Shown: one piece after another, positions 6,710 through 12,221 of the stretch
Numbering within the stretch: the stretch's first letter is position 1
Layout: each line of letters starts with the position of its first letter
Assembly (NCBI GenBank): GCA_037380725.1
Contig: JARRRL010000175.1
Span: forward strand, 1-12,221
DNA length: 12,221 bases
Reading direction: 5' to 3'
Source of the DNA: JARRRL01 sp037380725
GTDB taxonomy: Bacteria > Pseudomonadota > Gammaproteobacteria > Pseudomonadales > JANQJO01
Position numbers and translations under genes: made by a program
Notes under the pieces: model-generated
Seen by the model: the letters and a program-made list of their open reading frames with translations, nothing else
Databases searched by the model: none
Told to the model about the DNA's origin: nothing

Positions 6710-6725
6710 ATGGATATTCTTGCTG

Positions 6726-6746
6726 TGGGCCAGCATTGCTGTCCCA
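6726..6746 (+). other. Hairpin in the putative pyruvate kinase leader
   Basis: TGGG-C-CAGC, loop ATT, GCTG-T-CCCA: eight base pairs with one internal C/T mismatch. There is no T-run behind it, so it is not an intrinsic terminator. It could be a leader structure or an additional protein-binding site. Confidence 0.4.
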
Positions 6747-6788
6747 GCGTTGATGCGTGGGTTGTTCACTCAGCTTAAATTCGACTAT

Positions 6789-6836
6789 CAACATTAAAAG
6801 AAAGCAACATTGAAAGAAAGCAACATTGAAAAAAAT
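6789..6836. repeat. 16-bp tandem repeat, three copies, just upstream of pyruvate kinase
   Basis: Three back-to-back copies of CAACATTGAAAGAAAG (6789-6804 and 6821-6836 diverged, 6805-6820 as given). The third copy contains a TTG in frame with pyruvate kinase (6826-6828) that would add 16 residues to the protein; these residues are not seen in the family. Confidence 0.85.
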
Positions 6837-6873
6837 CTTTCAGTTCGACTGTCTGAAATTGATTAAGTTACTC

Positions 6874-8325
6874 ATGACGTTTCGTAGAACAAAAATAGTA
6901 GCCACACTAGGCCCAGCCACAAGCAGTGAAGCATCGTTGGAATCCATCATCTTGGCGGGCGTGGATATGGTGAGATTAAATTTTTCTCATGGCAGCCATG
7001 AAGCCCACGCGGAAAATGTGAATCTTGTGCGTCGTATTTGCGAAAAACACGGATGCTTTGTTTCCATTATGGGCGATTTACAAGGTCCAAAACTGCGTAT
7101 TGCCCGTTTTGTTAACGATCGCATTAAATTGCAACGTGGTGACGCTTTTATCATCGATGCGGACTTGGACGCCGAGGCGGGCAACCAAGAACGTGTGGGC
7201 ATTGATTATAAAGAGCTAATTGATGACGTTGTTGTCGGCGATGTGTTGTTGCTGGACGATGGGCGTATCGAGCTGGAAGTCAATGAGGTGTGCGGGAAAG
7301 AGATTCGCTGTACCACATTGGTGGGTGGATTTTTATCAAACAACAAAGGCATTAATCGTCGAGGGGGTGGTTTGTCGGCGGCAGCCTTGACGGAAAAAGA
7401 TATAAAGGACATTGCATTTGCTGCAACGGTTGAGATCGATTATTTAGCGGTTTCTTTTCCTCGCGATGCATCAGACATGGAAGAAGCGCGTGGGTATTTG
7501 CGTGAAGCGGGTTCTGAGGCGGGTTTAATCGCTAAAATTGAGCGTGCGGAAATCATTCAAGACGATACGATCCTCGATAATATTATTCACGTGTCAGATG
7601 GCATTATGATCGCTCGCGGCGATTTAGCAGTGGAAATCGGTGATGCGGGTTTGGTTGGCGTACAAAAACGCATTATTCGTCGTGTGCGCACGCTCAATAA
7701 GTTTGTCATAACGGCTACGCAAATGATGGAATCGATGGTCGACAGCCCCGTTCCAACTCGAGCAGAGGTCTCCGATGTTGCCAATGCCGTATACGATTGC
7801 ACCGATGCCGTTATGTTGTCTGCAGAATCAGCGGTTGGAGAGTACCCCGCTGAAGCCGTTAAAGCCATGGATCGTATTTGTTTGGGTGCGGAGGGTGATC
7901 CAGATACGCAGCGCTCAGGGCATCGTATTTATGAACCTTTTCATCAAGTCGATGAAGCGATTGGGCTTGCTGCCATGTATGCGGCGAATCACCTGGTGGG
8001 CGTCAAAGCGCTGGTGTGTTTGACGGAGACGGGCGCGAATCCGTTGTTGATGTCGCGCATTCGATCGGGTTTGCCCATCTTTGCACTGTCGGGGCGCCCC
8101 GAGACGCAACGTCGAGTCACGATATACCGTTCGGTAAAAACCATTCCCTTTGATACGACTACTATGCCGGTTGAGACCGTTAACCGTCGTGTGGTTGAGC
8201 TGTTACTGGAAAGTGGATACGTTGAAAAAGGTGATTTGATCATCATGACGAAAGGAGACTACATGAATGCGCAGGGCGGCACGAATACCGTGAAAATCTT
8301 GCGTGCTGGTGATGATATTTGTTGA
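6874..8325 (+). CDS. pykA: Pyruvate kinase, class II (PykA type)
   Basis: A 483-residue enzyme converting phosphoenolpyruvate and ADP to pyruvate and ATP in the last step of glycolysis, in the cytosol. The ATG at 6874 gives MTFRRTKIVATLGPAT, which matches the usual PykA N-terminus; the upstream in-frame TTG at 6826 would add an unlikely leader. Landmarks are RLNFSHG (34-40), GDLQGPKLRIARF (67-79, class II style), the swivelling B domain at about 80-165, the active-site Lys221 in LIAKIERAE, IMIARGDLAVEIG (244-256), TATQMMESM (280-288), and RAEVSDVANAVYDCTDAVMLSAESAVGEYP (296-325). The C-terminal domain closes with KGDLIIMTKGD and NTVKIL. The length matches PykA of pseudomonads. The Shine-Dalgarno is weak (TAAG, 6 nt before ATG). 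It stands alone and converges with the SDR gene across a hairpin. Confidence 0.96.
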   Translation: MTFRRTKIVATLGPATSSEASLESIILAGVDMVRLNFSHGSHEAHAENVNLVRRICEKHGCFVSIMGDLQGPKLRIARFVNDRIKLQRGDAFIIDADLDAEAGNQERVGIDYKELIDDVVVGDVLLLDDGRIELEVNEVCGKEIRCTTLVGGFLSNNKGINRRGGGLSAAALTEKDIKDIAFAATVEIDYLAVSFPRDASDMEEARGYLREAGSEAGLIAKIERAEIIQDDTILDNIIHVSDGIMIARGDLAVEIGDAGLVGVQKRIIRRVRTLNKFVITATQMMESMVDSPVPTRAEVSDVANAVYDCTDAVMLSAESAVGEYPAEAVKAMDRICLGAEGDPDTQRSGHRIYEPFHQVDEAIGLAAMYAANHLVGVKALVCLTETGANPLLMSRIRSGLPIFALSGRPETQRRVTIYRSVKTIPFDTTTMPVETVNRRVVELLLESGYVEKGDLIIMTKGDYMNAQGGTNTVKILRAGDDIC

Positions 8326-8337
8326 GCAGAGAACTGC

Positions 8338-8365
8338 TAGTGGGTAAGAAGTAGTGGGTAAGAAG
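8338..8365. repeat. 14-bp perfect tandem duplication after pykA
   Basis: TAGTGGGTAAGAAG occurs twice back to back, followed by a decayed partial copy (TAGAAGTAAAG). It lies in the 3' untranslated stretch of pykA. Confidence 0.85.
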
Positions 8366-8377
8366 TAGAAGTAAAGT

Positions 8378-8419
8378 TGAGCAGGCATCGCGGCAAAAGT
8401 TTTCTCGCTCGCCTGCTCA
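8378..8419. terminator. Hairpin between convergent pykA and SDR genes, likely bidirectional terminator
   Basis: A 9-bp perfect outer stem (TGAGCAGGC / GCCTGCTCA) encloses an inner partial stem (GCGgcAAAA / TTTTctCGC). The plus strand has only a short ATTTTG after it, so the U-tract is weak, but the position between two converging genes fits termination on both strands. Confidence 0.65.
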
Positions 8420-8436
8420 CATTTTGAATGTTGTGT

Positions 8437-9300
8437 TTAATCTGGAAACGATTGTAAAACACTGTCCAGCATGCGTGTTGGTAAAAACCGTTTTAGGTAC
8501 CAACAGAAATGTGCGGGTAATGTAATGGGGTAACGTGGCTTCGGGCGGGGTGATTCCAAAATGTGGATGACCCGTTTGAGCACTGCTTCGGCTGGAAGCG
8601 TGAAAGGCTGTACGCTCCCAATGTGATTTTGGCGTCGTTTTAAACGTTGATAGCGGTCTCGGTGTACACTGTGTTCCACATCAATGTGTCGGAAAAAGTA
8701 AGGTCGGCTGTTGTATCGAAAACGTGAGCTGATGGGACCTGGCTCTATAAAACAAACGTGTATACCGGTGTGAGCCAATTCCAGACGTAATGTGTCGGAT
8801 AAACCTTCAATCGCGTATTTAGATGCGTTGTAAGCACCTCGATTCTTCAAGGCGACGTAGCCCAGAAGCGAACTGTTTTGAATGATGCGACCATGCCCTT
8901 GGTTGCGAAAAATGGGTATAAAGGCACGCGTCAAATGGTGCCAGCCAAACACATTGGTTTCAAATTGATCACGCAGTGCCTCAGTGGGTAGATCTTCCAG
9001 CGCGCCGGGTTGTCCGTAAGCACCGTTATTGAATAAAGCGTACAGACGATCTTGGGTTAATGCACGAACCTGTGAGACCGCTTCATCTATGCTGCTTGAC
9101 TGAGACAGATCGAGCGCGATTGCCGTAACACCCGCTTTATTCAGTCGATCCACATCGCGTTGTTGACGAGCGGAAGCAATCACTCGATAACCTCGTGCGT
9201 GCAGACCGAGCGCCACGCATTCACCAATTCCTGATGAACAGCCAGTAATTAGGATATTTTTCTCTTGATGATCCGTGTATAGTTTACGTTTAAATGGCAT
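8437..9300 (-). CDS. Classical SDR oxidoreductase, YbbO-like
   Basis: A 287-residue short-chain dehydrogenase/reductase. A Rossmann motif TGCSSGIG (19-26) binds NAD(P)H, and Ser43-Ala-Arg45 after strand 2 suggests NADPH preference (inference). Then come ALDLSQ (62-67), FNNGAYG (90-96, a variant of NNAG) and the catalytic set Asn116, Ser144 (NSSLLG), Tyr157 and Lys161 (YNASKYA), followed by IEPGPISSRF. The C-terminal stretch PKPRYPITLPA...LKRFLPTRMLDSVLQ closely resembles E. coli YbbO, an NADP-dependent reductase of aldehydes, so a similar role is plausible, but the natural substrate is unknown. The ATG has a strong AAGGAGAG site. It is divergent from the PLP-enzyme gene, with 80 bp between starts. 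Confidence 0.92.
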   Translation of the reverse strand: MPFKRKLYTDHQEKNILITGCSSGIGECVALGLHARGYRVIASARQQRDVDRLNKAGVTAIALDLSQSSSIDEAVSQVRALTQDRLYALFNNGAYGQPGALEDLPTEALRDQFETNVFGWHHLTRAFIPIFRNQGHGRIIQNSSLLGYVALKNRGAYNASKYAIEGLSDTLRLELAHTGIHVCFIEPGPISSRFRYNSRPYFFRHIDVEHSVHRDRYQRLKRRQNHIGSVQPFTLPAEAVLKRVIHILESPRPKPRYPITLPAHFCWYLKRFLPTRMLDSVLQSFPD

Positions 9301-9380
9301 ACACTCTCCTTGAGTGCTGAGCTAGAGTGGAATAAATCAGAGGCAAATGGTAACCCGTGATGAATGAAGGAGGAAGTATT

Positions 9381-10619
9381 ATGACATTCAAGGGATTCAC
9401 AAGCCGCGTGGTTCACCACGATCGATTACGAGGTCTTGAAAGTGGCGCGATACACGCCCCTATTTTTAACTCTGTTTTGTATGGGTATGAGGATGCTCAA
9501 GATTTGGTGGATGTCTTTCAAGGAAAAACAGAACACCACACGTACGCCCGCCAATCCACGCCTACATTACCACACCTGCAATCGTTGGTGACGATGCTGG
9601 ATGCGGGACGTGACACCTTATTATTCAGTTCCGGTATGGCTGCAACGGCAGCGATATTCTTGTCTTTGCTCAAGGCGGGCGATCATTTGATCGCAAGCCG
9701 GTATCTATTTGGCAATACACACAGCTTACTGGGTACCTTGGAGCAGTTTGGCATTCAGGTGACGCGAGTTGATCCCACGGAAACGGATGCGGTGCGCCAA
9801 GCGATGACGCCCCATACACGCATGGTGTTTGTCGAAACGGTGGCGAATCCCGGTACGGAAATCCCTGATTTGGAAGGCATTGGTCAATGGTGTGAGGAAA
9901 ACGGCATTCTGTTTGTGGTCGATAATACGCTAACCACTAGCTATTTATTTCAACCTAAGCAGGTCGGTGCTCACCTAATCATGACGTCCTTAACGAAATA
10001 TTTTAATGGTCATGGGAACGTGTTAGCGGGCGCCGTGACCGATACGGGCTTGTTTAATTGGCAGAATTACCCCAATATTTATTCGGCCTATCGCCAAGGC
10101 GACCCAGCGTCTTGGGGCCTGAAGCAAATCAAAAAGAAATCTCTACGCGATATGGGTGCCAGTTTAAGCTCAGAATCGTCAGTTCAGATAGCGCTGGGAG
10201 CGGAAACCTTGGCGCTGCGCATGGAACGCGCTTGCGCTAATGCGATGGCATTAGCACATATGTTGGATCAACATCCAATTGTCAGTCATGTGTACTATCC
10301 GGGTTTGCCGAATCACCCGCAATATGAGCGCGCGACTGAGTTGTTTCGCGGTTTCGGTGGCTTGTTGAGTTTTGATGTAGACAGCCATATTGATCCCATC
10401 ACAGTGTTGAATAAGGTTTTAATTGCCATTAACGCGACCCATTTGGGGGATAACCGAACCCTGGCGTTGCCAGTTGCTCAGACGATTTTTCATGAAATGG
10501 GTGCAAAAAACCGGGAAGAACAAGGCATTCAGGATGGCATGATTCGGTGTTCGGTTGGTATTGAGGATACGGAAGATTTGATCAACAGTTTCCGCGTCGC
10601 GTTAGATAGCTTGTTGTAG
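9381..10619 (+). CDS. PLP-dependent enzyme, cystathionine gamma-synthase family
   Basis: A 412-residue fold-type I PLP enzyme of the Cys/Met metabolism family (PF01053), cytosolic. The ATG at 9381 is chosen because GGAGG lies 7 nt upstream; an earlier GTG at 9357 is in frame but would bury that site in the coding region. Landmarks are HTYARQSTPT (53-62; Tyr56 and Arg58 contact the cofactor phosphate of the partner subunit), SSGMAA (83-88), FVETVANPGTEIPD (150-163), VVDNTLTT (179-186; Asp181 pairs with the pyridine nitrogen) and the PLP lysine Lys206 in SLTKYFNGHGN. Near the C-terminus are THLGDNRTLALPVAQTIFHEMG and RCSVGIEDTEDLI. The sequence resembles the proteobacterial group named only 'cystathionine gamma-synthase family protein'. 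Without a met gene nearby I cannot separate synthase, sulfhydrylase and lyase activity. Confidence 0.92.
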   Translation: MTFKGFTSRVVHHDRLRGLESGAIHAPIFNSVLYGYEDAQDLVDVFQGKTEHHTYARQSTPTLPHLQSLVTMLDAGRDTLLFSSGMAATAAIFLSLLKAGDHLIASRYLFGNTHSLLGTLEQFGIQVTRVDPTETDAVRQAMTPHTRMVFVETVANPGTEIPDLEGIGQWCEENGILFVVDNTLTTSYLFQPKQVGAHLIMTSLTKYFNGHGNVLAGAVTDTGLFNWQNYPNIYSAYRQGDPASWGLKQIKKKSLRDMGASLSSESSVQIALGAETLALRMERACANAMALAHMLDQHPIVSHVYYPGLPNHPQYERATELFRGFGGLLSFDVDSHIDPITVLNKVLIAINATHLGDNRTLALPVAQTIFHEMGAKNREEQGIQDGMIRCSVGIEDTEDLINSFRVALDSLL

Positions 10620-10626
10620 CTTATTT

Positions 10627-10692
10627 GTTTACAAACTCAGTTTTACAAATAAGGTTTACAAGAGAGCTTTACAAGCAAGGCTTGCAAAAAAA
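10627..10692. repeat. About 13-bp decayed tandem repeat, five units
   Basis: Successive units GTTTACAAACTCA, GTTTTACAAATAAG, GTTTACAAGAGAG, CTTTACAAGCAAG and GCTTGCAAAAAAA share a TTTACAA core, which has decayed in the last. The first two also pair as an inverted repeat with the gene end (CTTATTTGT at 10620-10628 with ACAAATAAG at 10645-10653), possibly a weak terminator for the PLP-enzyme gene. Confidence 0.75.
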
Positions 10693-10709
10693 CCGGGCAC
10701 CGGGCCCGG
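10686..10709 (-). terminator. Rho-independent terminator for the DUF6748-like gene
   Basis: On the minus strand, CCGGGC, loop CCGGT, GCCCGG forms a perfect 6-bp all-GC stem followed directly by seven T residues. It lies about 140 bp downstream of the stop of the secreted cysteine-rich protein gene, giving that mRNA a 3' untranslated region containing two tandem repeat arrays. Confidence 0.8.
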
Positions 10710-10732
10710 CAGGAAGGAATGCTTTTCTTTTT

Positions 10733-10771
10733 ACTTCATGTACTTCAACTTTATGTACTTCAACTTCATGT
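10733..10771. repeat. 15-bp tandem repeat, two and a half copies
   Basis: ACTTCAACTTTATGT and ACTTCAACTTCATGT, preceded by a partial ACTTCATGT. This is non-coding; a frame through it on the minus strand gives only a low-complexity His-Glu-Val-Glu-Val pattern. Confidence 0.85.
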
Positions 10772-10802
10772 GCTTCAGTGTGTGTACTGCACTGTGCAAT
10801 GT

Positions 10803-10844
10803 TTGGTGCGTAGTTGGTGCGTAGTTGGTGCGTAGTTTGGTGCG
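10803..10844. repeat. 11-bp tandem repeat, almost four copies
   Basis: TTGGTGCGTAG three times in exact tandem (10803-10835), then a fourth partial copy after an extra T (10837-10844). It ends a few bases from the stop of the DUF6748-like gene. Confidence 0.9.
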
Positions 10845-10849
10845 TGTGC

Positions 10850-11857
10850 TTACAATGTGTCCAGACCGATGGGGTCCAAAAGAATGGGCGGCTCATCGAT
10901 GGGTGGGGCAATCGGTCTTTCACATCCGGGTAAGGGGCCGGGAAGTGGAGCTGGATCTGGTGTTGGGCATACTCCTTTTTCGTTCCGTACGCCCCCTTCT
11001 GGACATGGGGTTTCTTTGTCATTGAGTAAGGATTGCTCCATACCGAAGCACGGCGTAGTGATACAGAAAATGCCTAGATTTTTGACACCAAAGAAGCGCC
11101 CGATGGCGGGTTTTTCCGTTGCGGAATATTGGACTTCTTTGGCGTTAAATACGCCAATTTCGCCATACGTGTTATGTTCTTTTTGGCCAAACTGACCGAC
11201 TAAAAACAACGATGTGTTTGTGGTTCGGCTTGGGGTGTCGAGTATGGGCTTGGGGAAGCGAATGTCGCTGACGTAACATTCGTTTTGTCGCGTGCCATCT
11301 GGGCAGAGGGTTGTGCGTGAATTAACCGCTTTTACGAAGTAACCGCCGCATAACGGATAAATGCATTCTCGTAAATCCCGATATGCTGTAAAATAAGCCA
11401 CTTTTTGTGTGGGCTGCATGGCGGTGCTGGAGGCCAAAAATTGATAACGAACAATGGGACCATCAAACGCGCTGGCGTTGATTTCACCTTCTACTTTTAA
11501 GCGTGTGCCATCAAACGAGAATGAGATTCGGCGTGTGGTGCCGCCGCTGTCTTCATCGGGATTCGCTGGTAATTGAAACCCCACATCGGGGTCAGTTGAT
11601 ACCATCGCATTTGGGAAAAATAATTGTGTGCCGTCTTCCGTTATCAGCCCTTGAAAAGAACCACTGAGTATTGAGCTCGTGATGTCGCAAGGCGCTTGTA
11701 TGCAAAACGCCGCTTCGGTTTGCACGATACCTGACTCAATTTTGAAGCTGCGTACTGTTTGCGATTCGCTCCATGCGCTCTTGGAAGCGATCATGAAAAA
11801 GGCACTCATTACGATGCCCAAAACGAAAACGCTTATCGATTTCTGCTCTGTCATCAT
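10850..11857 (-). CDS. Secreted cysteine-rich protein with duplicated DUF6748-like module
   Basis: A 335-residue protein. Residues 1-30 look like a signal peptide (hydrophobic 8-24, likely cleavage after AWS), so it is probably exported. Three CX4C motifs occur: CIQAPC (52-57), CIYPLC (165-170) and CITTPC (265-270). The middle segment DLRECIYPLCGGYFVKAVNS...CPDGTRQNECYV resembles DUF6748 as I recall it; its function is unknown. The third segment aligns with it (CITTPC-FG..., then TPCPEGGVRNEKGVC), so the module is duplicated, and the first CX4C may be a degenerate copy. Paired cysteines suggest disulfides. A proline-rich tail (299-329) ends the protein. The ATG (11855-11857) has AGGA upstream, and a second ATG follows immediately. 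It is a single-gene unit ending at the 10686-10709 terminator. Confidence 0.8.
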   Translation of the reverse strand: MMTEQKSISVFVLGIVMSAFFMIASKSAWSESQTVRSFKIESGIVQTEAAFCIQAPCDITSSILSGSFQGLITEDGTQLFFPNAMVSTDPDVGFQLPANPDEDSGGTTRRISFSFDGTRLKVEGEINASAFDGPIVRYQFLASSTAMQPTQKVAYFTAYRDLRECIYPLCGGYFVKAVNSRTTLCPDGTRQNECYVSDIRFPKPILDTPSRTTNTSLFLVGQFGQKEHNTYGEIGVFNAKEVQYSATEKPAIGRFFGVKNLGIFCITTPCFGMEQSLLNDKETPCPEGGVRNEKGVCPTPDPAPLPGPLPGCERPIAPPIDEPPILLDPIGLDTL

Positions 11858-11941
11858 TTGAGTTCCTGTTTTCGAGTTGGGATCGGTATGTGCTCGTAAA
11901 AATTCTTTTCTTACATCCGTTTATCTCTTCTTTTCGAATTA

Positions 11942-12001
11942 ACTTTCATCGTATTTACTTTCATCTCTTTATTTGCATGAAATGAATTTGCATGAAATGA
12001 A
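11942..12001. repeat. Four contiguous 15-bp blocks: two different tandem pairs
   Basis: ACTTTCATCGTATTT and ACTTTCATCTCTTTA (first nine bases identical) are followed directly by TTTGCATGAAATGAA twice, perfectly. Both pairs have the same 15-bp period. Confidence 0.85.
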
Positions 12002-12204
12002 AAAGGCGCATGAGAACGATGTAAACAATTAACTACATAGCCCATGCTAGCAAACCCATTGGGTCTTTACAAATACAAAGATGATTGTTCATTGGTTTTT
12101 GTGAAGTAGAGTAGTGAAATGGGTTATAAAGTAGGCTGTCCAGTGAAAGTGTGTTAAAGCGAGTTGTAAAGTAGCGTGTACTATAAGAGCTATAAGGGCG
12201 ACAA

Positions 12205-12221
12205 GGAGAGGTACTTATCAT
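12205..12221 (+). promoter_or_regulatory. Possible ribosome-binding site of a plus-strand gene starting at the window edge
   Basis: AAGGAGAGGT (12203-12212) is followed by ACTTATCAT at the end of the window. If the next base is G, an ATG would begin at 12220 with a good spacer. This rests on a base outside the window. Confidence 0.3.

Larger units (their letters stand above)
6211..6873. other. 663-bp intergenic region upstream of pyruvate kinase
   Basis: No convincing protein gene. It holds the promoter region of the TVP38-flavoprotein gene (minus) and of pyruvate kinase (plus). Visible structure, in order: an 8-bp perfect tandem repeat (6416-6431), twin 22-bp near-palindromic repeats (6491-6534), a perfect TTGACA with a palindrome behind it (6684-6705), a hairpin (6726-6746), and a three-copy 16-bp repeat (6789-6836). 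A 41-codon open frame at 6331-6456 (plus) has no ribosome-binding site. Confidence 0.6.
11858..12221. other. 364-bp region without a convincing gene
   Basis: It holds the promoter and ribosome-binding site of the DUF6748-like gene near 11858-11875, a four-block 15-bp repeat region, A+T-rich DNA with loosely repeated AGTGAAA / TAAAGTAG segments (about 12112-12175), and a 9-bp tandem repeat (CTATAAGAG, CTATAAGGG at 12181-12198). A minus-strand frame at 12033-12221 is Ser/Tyr/Thr-rich with no family features and is judged spurious. Confidence 0.55.

Noticed and set aside
10627..10844. CRISPR array
   Set aside because: Units are 11-15 bp and directly abutting with no unique spacers, and no cas genes are present.
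10669..11022. 117-codon minus-strand frame with a HEVEVHKVEV repeat
   Set aside because: It overlaps the end of the better-supported secreted protein in another frame, and its repeat simply translates the 15-bp DNA repeat.
12033..12221. 62-codon minus-strand frame at the window edge
   Set aside because: Ser/Tyr/Thr-rich, no recognisable motif, arises from A+T-rich repeated DNA; a plus-strand gene starting at the edge is as likely.

Overview
The window looks like chromosomal DNA of a gammaproteobacterium of moderate G+C, probably aquatic or free-living. The class II pyruvate kinase, the E. coli PpiA-like cyclophilin, the YbbO-like short-chain dehydrogenase and the TVP38/flavoprotein fusion all read as gammaproteobacterial. 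The assignment comes from protein resemblance recalled from memory, not from a search. I see no rRNA, tRNA, CRISPR array, insertion sequence or phage gene.

Layout. (1) 1-1706, minus strand: a compact cluster transcribed ppiA-like cyclophilin -> YbjQ protein -> membrane-anchored YbjQ protein -> start of a membrane protein, probably an M48 peptidase, cut by the window edge. Gaps are 20 and 28 nt, and the last junction is an ATGA overlap. (2) 2016-3176, plus: a CheY-like receiver joined to a long coiled coil and a C-terminal membrane anchor. (3) 3190-6210, minus: a TVP38/TMEM64 membrane domain fused to a mercuric-reductase-like flavoprotein, split by a one-base frameshift near 5290, followed by and overlapping a secreted DUF547 protein. 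(4) 6211-6873: a long gap with twin palindromes, a candidate promoter and repeats. (5) 6874-8325, plus: pyruvate kinase, convergent with (6) an SDR oxidoreductase (8437-9300, minus), with a hairpin between them. (7) 9381-10619, plus: a PLP enzyme of the cystathionine gamma-synthase family, divergent from the SDR. (8) 10850-11857, minus: a secreted cysteine-rich protein with an internal duplication, ending at a strong minus-strand terminator at 10686-10709. (9) 11858-12221: no convincing gene.

The genes are mostly housekeeping or envelope and redox functions and do not form one pathway. The most notable features are the broken TVP38-flavoprotein fusion, the tail-anchored response regulator, the paired YbjQ proteins next to a probable membrane protease, and the duplicated cysteine module of the last protein. 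A further feature is that short tandem duplications of 8-22 bp occur in most non-coding gaps of any size, with different sequences each time.
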